A stretch of DNA of 54,763 nucleotides from Macromonas nakdongensis (GTDB lineage: Bacteria; Pseudomonadota; Gammaproteobacteria; Burkholderiales; Burkholderiaceae_C), in the NCBI RefSeq assembly GCF_002837145.1, contig NZ_NWMV01000041.1, positions 1 to 54,763 of the forward strand. Direction: 5' to 3'. Positions 1-8,924 of this stretch are shown here, in pieces. Position 1 is the first letter of the stretch. Each line of letters opens with the position of its first letter. The notes below the pieces were generated by a model that was not told the DNA's origin, made no database searches, and saw only the letters and a program-made list of their open reading frames with translations. A program made the translations under genes and the position numbers.

Positions 1-363
1 CTCGGCGATGCGCGTGGCCACCGAACGGGCGGCGATGCGGCGAGGCGGGGTGGGGCCGATCAGCTGGGGGCGTGCGGGCCGCCCGCCGCTGCGTCCACCG
101 CGCGCCCCCCGCGCACCGCCCTCGGCCTGGGCCTGGGCCGCCGCAGCCCCGGCCACAGCGCCCGCGCCCAAGGCCTGGCGCTGCGCCTGCCCGCCCCGCC
201 CCATGGCCAGCGCAATCTTGGGCAACTGGGTGGTCTTGCCCGACCCCGTTTCACCGCAGACGATGACGACCTGGTGCTCACGCAGCGCGGCCTCGATCTC
301 ATGGCGCCGGCCAGAAACGGGCAAAGACTCGGGGAATTCGATCTTCAAAGCGGGAGCGGTCAA
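1..363 (-). CDS. hrpA: ATP-dependent RNA helicase HrpA (5' part, cut by window edge)
   Basis: This is the N-terminal 121 codons of a DEAH-box helicase of the HrpA family, which acts in mRNA processing and rescue of stalled ribosomes. The minus-strand translation reads [20 protein letters not shown] (Walker A, about residues 28-47) and ends with [18 protein letters not shown], which matches the family's [12 protein letters not shown] motif. The segment between them is an unusual Gly/Ala/Gln/Arg-rich insertion of about 40 residues. No ATG exists upstream in frame, so I chose the TTG at 363-361 because the family's ...[11 protein letters not shown] start follows it; the start is uncertain. A GATAAT hexamer on the same strand at 409-404 could be its -10. 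It is divergent from argA. The rest of the gene lies outside the window. Confidence 0.85.
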   Translation of the reverse strand, partial: MTAPALKIEFPESLPVSGRRHEIEAALREHQVVIVCGETGSGKTTQLPKIALAMGRGGQAQRQALGAGAVAGAAAAQAQAEGGARGARGGRSGGRPARPQLIGPTPPRRIAARSVATRIAE

Positions 364-456
364 AGTGCAGCGGGGGTCGAAACCGAAAACGGCGGAGCTT
401 GCGATTATCCTAGGGGTCCGGGCCACACCGTGGCCACACGATTTCCCCCACCGAAC

Positions 457-1806
457 ATGTCCACGGTTTTCAACTTCACCTTCGTGCCCTGGTTCCGCTC
501 GGTCGCGCCCTACATCCACAAATTCCGCAACCAGACCTTCGTCGTCGGCATCCCGGGCGAGGCCATTGCCGCCGGCAAGCTGCCCAACCTGGCGCAAGAC
601 CTGGCCTTGATCCAGAGCATGGGCGTGCGCGTGGTGCTGGTGCACGGCTTCCGTCCCCAGGTGAACGAGCAGCTGCGCGCCAAGGGACACGAAGCGCGCT
701 ACCACCTGGGCACCCGCATCACCGATGGCGTGGCGCTGGACTGCGCCCAGGAGGCCGCCGGCCAGCTGCGCTACGAGATCGAGGCCGCCTTCAGCCAGGG
801 CCTGCCCAACACCCCCATGGCCGGCGCGACGGTGCGCGTCATATCGGGCAACTTCATCACCGCGCGGCCGGTCGGCATCGTCGACGGCATCGACTACCAA
901 CACTCCGGCCTGGTGCGCAAAGTCGACGTGGCCGGCATGATGCGCGCCCTCGACATGGGTGCCCTGGTGCTGCTCTCGCCCTTCGGTTTTTCGCCCACCG
1001 GCGAGGCCTTCAACCTGGGCATGGAAGAGGTGGCCACCAGCGTCGCCATCGCCCTGCAGGCCGACAAGCTGGTGTTCGTGACCGAGGTGCCCGGCATCCG
1101 CACCCAGCCGCACGAACCCGAGGGCGAAGACAACCCCATCGACACCGAACTGCCGCTGGCCCAGGCCGAAAAGATCCTCGCCGGCCTGCCCCCCAGCCAC
1201 CTGCCCACCGACACCGGTTTCTACCTGCAGCACTGCGTCAAGGCCTGCAAGGCCGGGGTGGAGCGCAGCCACATCATCCCCTTCGCGGTCGATGGCGCCC
1301 TGCTGCTGGAGGTGTACGTGCACGACGGCATCGGCACCATGGTGGTGGACGAAAAGCTCGAAAGCCTGCGCGAAGCCACCCCCGACGACGTCGGCGGCAT
1401 CCTGCAACTGATCGAGCCGTTCGAGAAAGACGGCACCTTGGTCAAGCGCAGCCGCACCGAGATCGAACGCGACGTCGCCAACTACACCATCGTCGAGCAC
1501 GACGGCGTGATCTTCGCCTGCGCGGCGCTCTACCCCTACCCGGAGGCGAAAACCGGCGAAATGGCGGCGGTCACCGTCTCGCCCCAGGCGCAGGGCCAGG
1601 GCGATGGCGAAAAGATCCTCAAACGCATCGAGCAACGGGCCCGCTACATGGGGCTGGAAAGCATTTTCGTGCTCACCACGCGCACCATGCACTGGTTCAT
1701 CAAACGCGGCTTCCAGCCGGTTGACCCGGACTGGCTGCCCGAAGCGCGCAAGCGCAAATACAACTGGGACCGCCGTAGCCGCGTGCTGGTTAAAAAGCTG
1801 AACTGA
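457..1806 (+). CDS. argA: amino-acid N-acetyltransferase (N-acetylglutamate synthase)
   Basis: This enzyme makes N-acetylglutamate from glutamate and acetyl-CoA, the first step of arginine synthesis in the cytoplasm. It has 449 residues, the usual length for the ArgA family. An amino-acid-kinase-like domain (about residues 20-290, with [15 protein letters not shown]) is followed by a GNAT acetyltransferase domain (about 310-445, with [20 protein letters not shown] as the acetyl-CoA loop). The reading frame is open further upstream, but the ATG at 457 begins the conserved [20 protein letters not shown] start, and the upstream extension is low-complexity. It is divergent from hrpA, and a bidirectional terminator follows 58 bases after its stop. 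Confidence 0.96.
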   Translation: MSTVFNFTFVPWFRSVAPYIHKFRNQTFVVGIPGEAIAAGKLPNLAQDLALIQSMGVRVVLVHGFRPQVNEQLRAKGHEARYHLGTRITDGVALDCAQEAAGQLRYEIEAAFSQGLPNTPMAGATVRVISGNFITARPVGIVDGIDYQHSGLVRKVDVAGMMRALDMGALVLLSPFGFSPTGEAFNLGMEEVATSVAIALQADKLVFVTEVPGIRTQPHEPEGEDNPIDTELPLAQAEKILAGLPPSHLPTDTGFYLQHCVKACKAGVERSHIIPFAVDGALLLEVYVHDGIGTMVVDEKLESLREATPDDVGGILQLIEPFEKDGTLVKRSRTEIERDVANYTIVEHDGVIFACAALYPYPEAKTGEMAAVTVSPQAQGQGDGEKILKRIEQRARYMGLESIFVLTTRTMHWFIKRGFQPVDPDWLPEARKRKYNWDRRSRVLVKKLN

Positions 1807-1864
1807 GGCTGACACCCGAGCGGGACGCTCGGGCACTGCCCGGTGCCCAGGCGGGCCCGGGCAC

Positions 1865-1897
1865 AAAAAAACCGCCCGGCGCGAGCGGGGCGGTTTT
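1865..1897. terminator. bidirectional rho-independent terminator
   Basis: A GC-rich inverted repeat (ACCGCCC ... GGGCGGT) is flanked by an A tract on the left and a T tract on the right. It can therefore end transcription from both argA (plus) and the convergent small lipoprotein gene (minus). Confidence 0.85.
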
Positions 1898-1920
1898 GGG
1901 AGGCGAGTGCCTCGGCAGAA

Positions 1921-2157
1921 TTACTGCTTCTTTTCTTCGGCAGGAGCAGCGGGAGCGGCGGCCGGAGCAGCAGCGTCGGCAGCGGGAGCAGCGGCCGGAG
2001 CGGCAGCGGCGTCGGCCGGAGCAGCGGCGGGAGCGGCAGCAGGAGCAGCGGCTTCAGCGGCGGGAGCAGCAGCAGGCGCAGCGGCTTCTTCTTTTTTGCC
2101 ACAAGCGGCCAGAACAGCAGCAGCCATCAGAGCGGCGATAACGAGAGACTTGTTCAT
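1921..2157 (-). CDS. small Ala/Pro-rich lipoprotein
   Basis: This is a predicted membrane-anchored lipoprotein of 78 residues and unknown function. The start MNKSLVIAALMAAAVLAACG is a signal peptide ending in a lipobox (LAAC, Cys19). The mature part is almost entirely Ala, Pro, Glu and Asp, built from repeats of the type PAAAPAA. It begins GKKEEAAAPAAAPAA, the same linker found after the lipobox Cys of the TRAP binding protein at 7639-8766. Such sequences are usually disordered spacers. I chose the ATG at 2157, which directly begins the signal peptide; the open frame extends further upstream without support. The high Ala content makes codon-frame shadows likely, but the lipobox supports a real gene. 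Confidence 0.75.
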   Translation of the reverse strand: MNKSLVIAALMAAAVLAACGKKEEAAAPAAAPAAEAAAPAAAPAAAPADAAAAPAAAPAADAAAPAAAPAAPAEEKKQ

Positions 2158-2367
2158 TTTGATTCGCAGTAATTGGACCCGGGACCGTGTGCTTGCACCG
2201 CATACGCCAGCCCGATGGACGTATGCAGCGGAACCAATGCACCACAGTGACCTAGACATGCACCAGCTCGGAGCGCATCATAAAGCGCAAATCAGCAGGG
2301 GTTAACCCTGAAACCAATTTTTTTCAAACGGTTGCGATTCCGTTGCTGCGCAGCAACACCTCGTGGC

Positions 2368-2871
2368 TCACAAACCCAAGGTGGATGCGGGAAAGGCCGA
2401 CACCGCGGCTTGCCACCAGGAATCCAGGGTTTGCTCGGTCTGGGCGCGGCGGGCGCGCTCGGTGCTGACGACGAAGACGCCTTGCTGGGCATCCAGCCGC
2501 AGCAGGGCGTGATCGCCCGCCAGCAGCACCGAAGGCAATTCGCTGGCGCGGGCCTTGCCGCAGGACCGGGCCTCGAAGCGGTGGTCCCATTGCCGGCGCC
2601 AGTGGACGAAACGGGCGCAGTGGGCCTGCACGCCCCGGAAATCACTGGCCAACATGCGCAGACGCCCTCCCCCCAGGGCCCAGGTGTGCAGGGACGCGAC
2701 CACGCCCGGCTCCGTCAAGGGCCAGTCGGCAAAGTCGGGGTCGCACCAGAACATCTGCGGCACCCCCAGGGTGGCCGCGTGGGCGACCGTGGCGCGCACC
2801 GCCTGGCGAAAGGCCTCGCGCCCGTGCTGGCGCCCTTCTGCGGGCCAGGCGGTGGTCGGGGTGTCACTCAC
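2368..2871 (-). CDS. conserved hypothetical protein (DUF7931-like)
   Basis: This 167-residue protein has no catalytic motif I can name. It resembles small Burkholderiales proteins annotated as DUF7931, whose members share features with the phospholipase D fold. Notable blocks are FWCDPDFADWPLTEP, LRMLASDFRGVQAHCARFVHWRRQWDH and the C-terminal WWQAAVSAFPASTLGL. The GTG at 2871 overlaps the roxA stop by eight bases (GTGAGTGA), so translation is probably coupled to roxA. An association with ribosome modification is only an inference from this coupling. The DUF assignment is from memory of the family and is moderate. Confidence 0.7.
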   Translation of the reverse strand: MSDTPTTAWPAEGRQHGREAFRQAVRATVAHAATLGVPQMFWCDPDFADWPLTEPGVVASLHTWALGGGRLRMLASDFRGVQAHCARFVHWRRQWDHRFEARSCGKARASELPSVLLAGDHALLRLDAQQGVFVVSTERARRAQTEQTLDSWWQAAVSAFPASTLGL

Positions 2872-4036
2872 CGTCGGGCTCCGCCGGGTGCAACCAGCCG
2901 GCGTCGTGCCAGTCGGCCAGCAGGGCCTGCGCTTCCGCACTCGCCTGGTGCACCGCTTGGGCACTCAGGCCGCGCGCATCGGCCAGTTCGCGCATCAGGC
3001 GCGCGTCGCGGCCCCCGGCCCGGAAGGCCTCGCCGTTGATGAAGATGTGCCGCTCGTCGTAGAGCATGCGGGTGCGCCGGTCCAGGCGCACGGCACCGGG
3101 CGCCCAGTCCGTGTCGGGTTCTTCGAACCACACCTTGGGTTTGGGCTCGGTCAGCACCTCGCCCAGCACACAGCCCAGGGCTTGGTCGTCGGCCAGCAGG
3201 CGCTGCAGCCCTTCGCGGGCAAAGTCCAGCAAACCGGGGGGCACCGCGGCGGGCTGTTCGGTGGCGGGCTGCTGCGGGTCGCGGTAGAGCGCCTCGTCCT
3301 CGTGTTCGTCGGCCAGGCGCAGGGCCAGTTCGCCGGCCAGGCCACCGCGTTGGGGCGCCCGAAAGCCGACGGAATACGTCATGCACTCGCCCTCCACCGC
3401 CACGCCGTCGTGGGCCCATTTCGGCGGCAAGTAGAGCATGTCGCCCGGCTCCAGCACCCATTCCTCTTCCGGCTCGAAATGGCGCAGGATTTTCAGCGGC
3501 ACGTCCTCCTGCAGCGACAGGTCTTTCTGCCGGCCGATGCGCCAGCGGCGCTTGCCCTGGGCCTGCAGCAGGAACACGTCGTAACTGTCGAAATGCGGCC
3601 CCACCCCACCGCCTTCACTGGCCCAGGAGATCATCAGGTCGTCCAGCCGGGCGTCGGGCACGAAACGGAAACCCTGCATCAGGCGGTGGACGGCGTCCAC
3701 GTGCAGGTCCACCCCCTGCACCAGCAAGGTCCAGGCCGGCTGCTTGAAGGGCGGCAAGGCCTTGCGCGCCAGCGGCCCGTGGTTCAGGGTCCAGCTGCCG
3801 TCGGGGCGCTGGACGATCGCCCGCGACTCGACCCCTTCGCCACCGGCCAGGGCAAACAGTTCGCCCCGGTCCAGCAAGGGCTTGAAGTCGGGGATGGCCT
3901 GGCGGATCAGCAGGGGTTTCTTTTGCCAGTGGCGCCGCATGAACTGTTGCGGGGTCAGGCCACCCAGCAAGGGCAAGGGGGCATCGGCAGGGAGCCCGGT
4001 CGGGCCCGGGCGGTGGCGGGTTTGGGGGGAAGTCAT
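2864..4036 (-). CDS. roxA: ribosomal protein uL16 arginine hydroxylase (JmjC/cupin oxygenase, RoxA/YcfD)
   Basis: A Fe(II)/2-oxoglutarate oxygenase of the JmjC ribosomal-oxygenase family; the characterised E. coli member YcfD hydroxylates an arginine of ribosomal protein L16. It has 390 residues. The metal-binding HxD sits in GVGPHFDSYDVFLLQ (around residue 147) and the distal His in YLPPKWAHDGVAVEG (around 210). The QKKPLLIRQA start and the winged-helix-like C-terminal region are typical. The ATG is only 14 bases from the divergent slyD-like start, and the gap is a palindrome. The downstream small gene overlaps its stop. Confidence 0.92.
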   Translation of the reverse strand: MTSPQTRHRPGPTGLPADAPLPLLGGLTPQQFMRRHWQKKPLLIRQAIPDFKPLLDRGELFALAGGEGVESRAIVQRPDGSWTLNHGPLARKALPPFKQPAWTLLVQGVDLHVDAVHRLMQGFRFVPDARLDDLMISWASEGGGVGPHFDSYDVFLLQAQGKRRWRIGRQKDLSLQEDVPLKILRHFEPEEEWVLEPGDMLYLPPKWAHDGVAVEGECMTYSVGFRAPQRGGLAGELALRLADEHEDEALYRDPQQPATEQPAAVPPGLLDFAREGLQRLLADDQALGCVLGEVLTEPKPKVWFEEPDTDWAPGAVRLDRRTRMLYDERHIFINGEAFRAGGRDARLMRELADARGLSAQAVHQASAEAQALLADWHDAGWLHPAEPDGE

Positions 4037-4050
4037 GGGACAATTGTCCG
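4037..4050. promoter_or_regulatory. palindromic shared promoter between roxA and slyD
   Basis: The whole gap between the two divergent ATGs is 14 bases and contains the perfect 12-base palindrome GGACAATTGTCC (4038-4049). Read on either strand it gives the hexamer GACAAT exactly six bases before the start codon. This is the spacing of a -10 element to a transcription start at the A of ATG. No Shine-Dalgarno sequence fits in the gap. It could therefore be a symmetric pair of leaderless promoters or a repressor site. No convincing -35 box was seen. Confidence 0.5.
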
Positions 4051-4554
4051 ATGAAAATCACCCCGCAATGCGTCGTCTCGCTGACCTGGACGCTGAAAGA
4101 CACCCTGGGCGAAACACTGGACGAACTCGACGAGCCCACCGAGTTCCTGGTCGGTGGCCACGACCTGCTGGACCAGATCGACGAGGCCCTGCAGGGCCGT
4201 GGCGCGGGCGACACGCTGGAGCTGCACCTGGAGCCGGAACACGCCTTCGGCGACTTCGACGACCAGTTGCTCTACCTGGAGCCGCGCACCTGTTTCCCCG
4301 CCGAACTGGAAGAAGGCATGGCTTTCGAAGGCCTGCCGCCGGGCTGCACCGCCTCGGCCCCGGCCGACCGGCTCTACTTTGTGAGCGAAATCTACCCCGA
4401 GCACGTGGTGCTGGACGCCAACCACCCACTGGCCGGCATTGCCCTGCGCATCGCGCTGAAGGTGCACGCGGTGCGCGAGGCCACCCTGGAAGAGATTGGC
4501 CAGGGCACCCTGGGCACCGGCTTCTTCAAACTCGGCGGCCCCGCGGGCGATTGA
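4051..4554 (+). CDS. slyD: SlyD-like FKBP-type peptidyl-prolyl cis-trans isomerase
   Basis: This 167-residue protein speeds proline isomerisation and acts as a chaperone. It shows the SlyD arrangement of a split FKBP domain (VSLTWTLKDTLGETLDE at the start, then FLVGGHDLLDQIDEALQG) carrying an inserted IF chaperone flap (about residues 65-130, with EPEHAFGDFDDQL). The metal-binding His/Cys-rich tail of E. coli SlyD is absent; the protein ends LGTGFFKLGGPAGD. The ATG at 4051 has no ribosome binding site and sits six bases after a -10-like hexamer. It is convergent with dut. Confidence 0.88.
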   Translation: MKITPQCVVSLTWTLKDTLGETLDELDEPTEFLVGGHDLLDQIDEALQGRGAGDTLELHLEPEHAFGDFDDQLLYLEPRTCFPAELEEGMAFEGLPPGCTASAPADRLYFVSEIYPEHVVLDANHPLAGIALRIALKVHAVREATLEEIGQGTLGTGFFKLGGPAGD

Positions 4555-4586
4555 GTGTCCCGGCACGGGCGCCGGGCCAGCGCGCA

Positions 4587-4610
4587 CCGGGCCCTGTGTG
4601 CGGGGCCCGG
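4587..4610. terminator. GC hairpin between convergent slyD and dut
   Basis: A perfect 8-base stem (CCGGGCCC / GGGCCCGG) with an 8-base loop lies between the two convergent genes. There is no T tract on either side, so termination is only likely from position and stem strength. Confidence 0.45.
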
Positions 4611-4617
4611 CTCGGCT

Positions 4618-5067
4618 TCAGCACCGGCCGGTGGAGCCGTAGCCCCCCACGCCGCGCTCGGTGGTGCTCTCGAACGCCTCCACCCAGTTGAACTGCGCCT
4701 GCACCACGGGCACGATGACCAGTTGTGCGATCCGCTCCATCGGCTCGATGGTGAAGGCCACGTCGCTGCGGTTCCAGGCGCTGACCATCAGCTGGCCCTG
4801 GTAGTCGCTGTCGATCAGCCCCACCAGGTTGCCCAGCACGATGCCGTGCTTGTGACCCAGCCCGGAACGCGGCAGGATGAGCGCGGCATAGCCCGGATCG
4901 GCCAGGTGGATGGCCATGCCGGTGGGTACCAGCTGCCAGGCGTTGGGCGCCAGGGTCAGCGGCGCCTCCAGGCAGGCCCGCAGGTCCAGCCCGGCGCTGC
5001 CGGGAGTGGCGTAGGCCGGCGGCTGCGCACGCAGCCGCTCGTCCAGAATTTTCACGTCGATCTGCAT
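4618..5067 (-). CDS. dut: deoxyuridine 5'-triphosphate nucleotidohydrolase (dUTPase)
   Basis: The enzyme hydrolyses dUTP to dUMP and pyrophosphate, keeping uracil out of DNA and feeding dTMP synthesis. It has 149 residues and all five motifs of the trimeric dUTPase family: PGSAGLDL (motif 1), [10 protein letters not shown] (2), [11 protein letters not shown] (3, with the catalytic Asp), RIAQLVI (4) and the Gly-rich C-terminal [11 protein letters not shown] (5). A TTG 12 bases upstream is possible, but the ATG at 5067 is preceded by GAGG at proper spacing and begins MQIDVKILD as in relatives. It lies eight bases after the TRAP large permease gene on the same strand. Confidence 0.96.
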   Translation of the reverse strand: MQIDVKILDERLRAQPPAYATPGSAGLDLRACLEAPLTLAPNAWQLVPTGMAIHLADPGYAALILPRSGLGHKHGIVLGNLVGLIDSDYQGQLMVSAWNRSDVAFTIEPMERIAQLVIVPVVQAQFNWVEAFESTTERGVGGYGSTGRC

Positions 5068-5075
5068 GGGTGGCC

Positions 5076-6884
5076 TCAAGGTTTTCGCAGGGACTCTTGC
5101 AGCGCCTTCAGCGGGTCGATGGTCTGCTCCATCGGCGGCGGCTGGGTGCCGTCGGTGCCGGCCGGCGCGGGCGCGTCCGGGGCCACCGGATCGGCCGCCT
5201 CTTCACCCCAGGGCGAGGCACCGAAACCGCCACCCAGACCCGGCATGTTCTGCAACTGCTCCGTCACCGCGGAATTGTCCACGGCCTTGGCTGGCTTGAG
5301 CTGCCCGGTCACCAGGCTGGGTTGCCACATCAGCAAACCCACCATGATGAGCTGGAGCACGATGAAGGCCACCGACCCCTTGTAGATCTGCTGGGTGGTC
5401 ACCGCCGGAATGCGCTGGCCGGTCACCTCGTCGGTGTAGTCCTTGCGGGCGGCCACGCTGCGCAGGTAGAACAAGGCAAAACCGAAGGGCGGCGTCAGGA
5501 AGGAGGTCTGCAGGTTCATCGCGATGATGATGCCGAACCAGATCAGGTTGATGTCGAGCTTCTCGGCCACCGGCGCCAGCAGCGGGATGACGATGAAGGC
5601 GATTTCAAAGAAATCGATGAAGCAGCCCAGGCCGAACACCAGCAGGTTGACCACGATCAGGAACCCGATCTGGCCGCCAGGCAGCTTGTCGAACAGGTGC
5701 TCCACCCAGATGTGGCCGTCGGCGGCGTTGAAGGTGAAGCTGAACACGGTCGAGCCGATCAGGATGAACAGCACGAAGATCGACAGCTTGGTGGTGTTTT
5801 CCAGCGCCTGCGTGAGCAGGCCCAGATTGAGGCGGCGGCGCGCCAGGGCCATGATCAAGGCCCCCACCGCCCCCATGGCACCGCCCTCGGTCGGGGTGGC
5901 CACGCCCAGGAAGATGGTGCCCAGCACCAGAAAGATCAACACCAGCGGCGGGATCAGCACGAAGGTGACCTGCTGCGCCAGGCGCGACACCAGGTTCAGG
6001 CGCAGGGCCTTGTTGAACAAGGCCAGCACCAGGGCGGCCAGCGCGGCCACCAGGGCCGCGACGATGAAGACCTCGTCCGCCGCGGCCTCGCCCGTGCGGC
6101 CCAGCCAGGCCTGCATCAGCCCGCTGTGCACCTGTGCCCAGCCATAGCCAATGCCCAGGGAAATGGCCAGCAGCACGAACAAGGAGGCGTGGCCGCTGCT
6201 GCCATTGGCCTCGTTGTAGATGCGCGCCTCCGGCGGCAGGGCCGGCACCCAGGCGGGTCGGACGAACGCCAGCACCACGATGAACAGCAGGTACAGGCCC
6301 ACCAGCATCAGGCCCGGCAGCAGGGCCGCGGCGTACATGTCGCCCACGGAACGGCCGAGCTGGTCGGCCAGCACGATCAGCACCAGCGACGGTGGAATGG
6401 CTTGCGCCAGCGTGCCCGAGGCGGTGATGGTGCCGGTGGCCACGGCCCGGTTGTAGCCGTAGCGCAGCATGATGGGCAGGGAAATCAGGCCCATGGAGAT
6501 CACGGCCGCGGCGACCACACCGGTGGTGGCCGCCAGCAGCGCCCCCACCAGAATCACCGCGATGCCCAGGCCGCCGCGCAGCGGGCCGAACACCTGGCCG
6601 ATGGTTTCCAGCAGGTCCTCGGCCATGCGGCTGCGCTCCAGGATGATGCCCATGAGCGTGAAGAAGGGAATGGCCAGCAAGGTGTCGTTCTGCATGATGC
6701 CGAACACCCGCAACGGCAGGGCATTGAACAGCGTTTGCGGGAACAGGCCCAGCTCCATGCCGATGAGGCCGAAGAACAGGCCTGTGGCCGCCAGCGAGAA
6801 CGCCACCGGGAAGCCAATCAGCAGAAAAGCCAGCAACCCCACGAACATGAAGGGCACGAATTGGGCGGTCAAGAGTTCGGTCAT
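5076..6884 (-). CDS. dctM: TRAP transporter large permease subunit (DctM family)
   Basis: This is the membrane subunit that drives sodium-coupled uptake of a carboxylate or similar acid delivered by the periplasmic binding protein. At 602 residues it belongs to the longer DctM subgroup. It is rich in membrane segments, with [19 protein letters not shown] at the start and the conserved [17 protein letters not shown] in the second half. Between the halves is a loop containing [20 protein letters not shown]. The last 70 or so residues form a Pro/Gly/Ala-rich cytoplasmic tail ending [13 protein letters not shown]. It overlaps the small permease gene by four bases. The substrate cannot be read from the sequence. 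Confidence 0.93.
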   Translation of the reverse strand: MTELLTAQFVPFMFVGLLAFLLIGFPVAFSLAATGLFFGLIGMELGLFPQTLFNALPLRVFGIMQNDTLLAIPFFTLMGIILERSRMAEDLLETIGQVFGPLRGGLGIAVILVGALLAATTGVVAAAVISMGLISLPIMLRYGYNRAVATGTITASGTLAQAIPPSLVLIVLADQLGRSVGDMYAAALLPGLMLVGLYLLFIVVLAFVRPAWVPALPPEARIYNEANGSSGHASLFVLLAISLGIGYGWAQVHSGLMQAWLGRTGEAAADEVFIVAALVAALAALVLALFNKALRLNLVSRLAQQVTFVLIPPLVLIFLVLGTIFLGVATPTEGGAMGAVGALIMALARRRLNLGLLTQALENTTKLSIFVLFILIGSTVFSFTFNAADGHIWVEHLFDKLPGGQIGFLIVVNLLVFGLGCFIDFFEIAFIVIPLLAPVAEKLDINLIWFGIIIAMNLQTSFLTPPFGFALFYLRSVAARKDYTDEVTGQRIPAVTTQQIYKGSVAFIVLQLIMVGLLMWQPSLVTGQLKPAKAVDNSAVTEQLQNMPGLGGGFGASPWGEEAADPVAPDAPAPAGTDGTQPPPMEQTIDPLKALQESLRKP

Positions 6885-7483
6885 TTCTGGGCTCCTGCGG
6901 CGGCGGCCTGTTCGGCCGCGGCAATCTCTTTGGCCAGTTGTTCGGTTTCACTGGGACCCGTGTGGCTCAGCGGATCGGGGCCACCGCAGAACAGGAAGTC
7001 CAGGCGCTTGATCAGCTCGGACACGCCTTGCAGGGCCAGCAGCGCAAAGCCAGCGGGGATCAAGGCAAACACCGGCCAGCGGATCAGGCCACCGGCGCTG
7101 GACGACATTTCGCCGCTGACCCAGGCGCGCTCGAACACCGGCCAGCCCATGCTGGCCAGCATGTAGCACAGGGGAAACAGGAACACGAGGATGCCGACCA
7201 CATCCACCCAGTTGCGCGCCCGGTCCGACAAGCGGCTGGACACCACGTCGATGCGCACGTGCGCGTTGCGCAGGAAGGCATAGCCACCGCCCAGCATGAA
7301 CACCGCGGCAAACAGGTACCACTGGATTTCCAGGAAGGCGTTGGAGCTGAGGTTGAAGGCCTTGCGGGAAATCGCATTGCCGGCGCTGATCAGCGTGGCC
7401 GCCAACACCAGCCACATGGCCAGTTTTCCCACCAGGCCATTGATCCAGTCAATGCCGCGGGCGATGCGCATCAGAAAATTCAT
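6881..7483 (-). CDS. dctQ: TRAP transporter small permease subunit (DctQ family)
   Basis: This 200-residue membrane protein pairs with DctM. Four hydrophobic segments are visible: WLVLAATLISAGNAI, IQWYLFAAVFMLGGGYAFL, VVGILVFLFPLCYMLA and WPVFALIPAGFALLALQGVSELI. The motif GGYAFLRNAHVRIDV is characteristic of DctQ. I chose the ATG at 7483 because it begins MNFLMRIARGIDWINGLVG, while the longer open frame adds only low-complexity sequence. Its stop overlaps the dctM start, so the two permeases are coupled. A terminator separates it from the binding-protein gene upstream. Confidence 0.93.
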   Translation of the reverse strand: MNFLMRIARGIDWINGLVGKLAMWLVLAATLISAGNAISRKAFNLSSNAFLEIQWYLFAAVFMLGGGYAFLRNAHVRIDVVSSRLSDRARNWVDVVGILVFLFPLCYMLASMGWPVFERAWVSGEMSSSAGGLIRWPVFALIPAGFALLALQGVSELIKRLDFLFCGGPDPLSHTGPSETEQLAKEIAAAEQAAAAGAQK

Positions 7484-7585
7484 GGTCGGGGTCCTCCGCA
7501 TGGGGTGGTGGACGGCAGCGGGCTTCTGGCCCGCCGCCCCCGGGCTTGGTGGGGTGGCCACCGCGCCTCGGGTCAGGGATCAAAC

Positions 7586-7609
7586 AAAAAACCCCGCACG
7601 GCGGCGGGG
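7586..7609 (-). terminator. rho-independent terminator after the TRAP binding-protein gene
   Basis: On the minus strand, CCCCGC and GCGGGG form a 6-base stem followed by a run of six T. It lies after dctP and before dctQ. Partial read-through would give more binding protein than permease, a common pattern for such operons. Confidence 0.75.
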
Positions 7610-7638
7610 CTGGGCTCGGACGGTCGGTCCGCCGGCCC

Positions 7639-8766
7639 TCACAGGCGGGTGTTCTGCATGTAGTTGTCGAACAGCCCTTCGGTGAAACGGAACCACAGGT
7701 TCTGATCGCGGCGGAATTCCGTGTAGTCGCCGTAGATCTTCTTCCAGTTGGCGTTGGTGTCGCTCAGCTCGGTGTACAGCTCGTTGGCGGCCTTGAACGC
7801 GGCGTCCATGGTGCTCTTGGGGAAAGGCAACACCTTGGTGCCCGCCGCCACCAGGCGCTTGAGGGCCTGCGGGTTCAGGGCGTCGTACTTGGCCTGCATA
7901 TCGCTGTGGGCCATGGCGGCCGCGGCCTCGACAATGGCCTTGTTCTCGGCCGACAGCTTGTTGTACGCCTCTTTGTTGATGTAGAGGTCGATCTGCGCGC
8001 CGCCCTCCCACCAGCCGGGGTAGTAGTAGAACGGGGCCACCTTGTTGAAGCCCAGTTTTTCGTCGTCGTAGGGGCCGACCCATTCGCAGGCGTCGATGGT
8101 GCCGCGCTCCAGGGCCTGGTAAATCTCGCCGCCCGGAATGGCCTGGGGCACGGCGCCCAGACGCGACAGCACCTTGCCGGCGAAGCCGCCCAGGCGCATC
8201 TTCAGGCCGTTGATGTCGCTCACGCCCTTGATTTCCTTGCGGAACCAGCCGCCCATCTGGGCACCGGAGTTGCCGCAGGGGAAGTTGACGATGTTGTACT
8301 GGTCGTAGAACTCGCGGAACAGCTTGAGGCCGTTGCCGTGGTACATCCACGACGACAGCTGGCGGCTGTTGAGGCCGAAGGGAATGGCCGTGCCGATGGC
8401 AAAGGTGTCGTCCTTGCCGATGTGGTAGTACGCACAGGTGTGGGCGGCTTCCACGGTGCCTTGCTGGACGGCATCGACCACGCCGAACGGCGGCACCAGT
8501 TCGCCACCCGGGTGGACGGTGATCTGGAACTTGCCACCCGACATGACGTTGACGGCCTTGGCAAACACCTCGGCACCGCCGTAGATGGTGTCCAGCGCCT
8601 TGGGGAAGCTCGAAGCAATGCGCCAGCGAACGGTGTCACCGGTGGCCACCGCGGGGGCGGCGGGTGCTGCGGCCGGGGCGGCGGCTTCTTCTTTTTTGCC
8701 ACAGGCGGCCAGCAAACCGGCCAGGCCAATCGCGCCAGAACCGGCAATCAATGAACGGCGATCCAT
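7639..8766 (-). CDS. dctP: TRAP transporter solute-binding protein (DctP family), lipoprotein
   Basis: This 375-residue protein captures the substrate outside the inner membrane and delivers it to the two permeases. The start MDRRSLIAGSGAIGLAGLLA looks like a short Tat-type signal (RR at 3-4) and leads to a lipobox with Cys22. A GKKEEAAAPAAAP linker follows, then the binding fold from about residue 45 (TVRWRIASSFPKALDTI, ALERGTIDACEWVGPYDDEKLGFN). This pattern resembles the DctP subgroup that binds 2-oxoacids or similar monocarboxylates, but the ligand is inference. The ATG at 8766 was chosen because it starts the signal peptide. Confidence 0.93.
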   Translation of the reverse strand: MDRRSLIAGSGAIGLAGLLAACGKKEEAAAPAAAPAAPAVATGDTVRWRIASSFPKALDTIYGGAEVFAKAVNVMSGGKFQITVHPGGELVPPFGVVDAVQQGTVEAAHTCAYYHIGKDDTFAIGTAIPFGLNSRQLSSWMYHGNGLKLFREFYDQYNIVNFPCGNSGAQMGGWFRKEIKGVSDINGLKMRLGGFAGKVLSRLGAVPQAIPGGEIYQALERGTIDACEWVGPYDDEKLGFNKVAPFYYYPGWWEGGAQIDLYINKEAYNKLSAENKAIVEAAAAMAHSDMQAKYDALNPQALKRLVAAGTKVLPFPKSTMDAAFKAANELYTELSDTNANWKKIYGDYTEFRRDQNLWFRFTEGLFDNYMQNTRL

Positions 8767-8924
8767 AGGTGGTGACTCCAAAATTGGGTGGTGGGGTGTC
8801 CGATTCCTGCGCGACCAACTTGTCGTCAGGATGACAGGCGACGACGATTGTAAGGAATGGAAGGCGTGGGGTTTGCCGGGTTTACCCGGCGATCCGGGGC
8901 GACCGACCGAAAAGATTTCAATCC

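Noticed and set aside
1921-2120. Repetitive pattern at 1.9-2.1 kb suggestive of a CRISPR or minisatellite array
   Set aside because: The repetition follows codon periodicity of PAAAPAA repeats in a lipoprotein; there are no uniform repeats with unique spacers.
5070-7166. Long plus-strand open frame opposite the TRAP permease genes, rich in His, Gln and Asp
   Set aside because: The reverse complement of hydrophobic Leu/Ile/Val/Phe codons gives this composition. The minus-strand proteins are clear.
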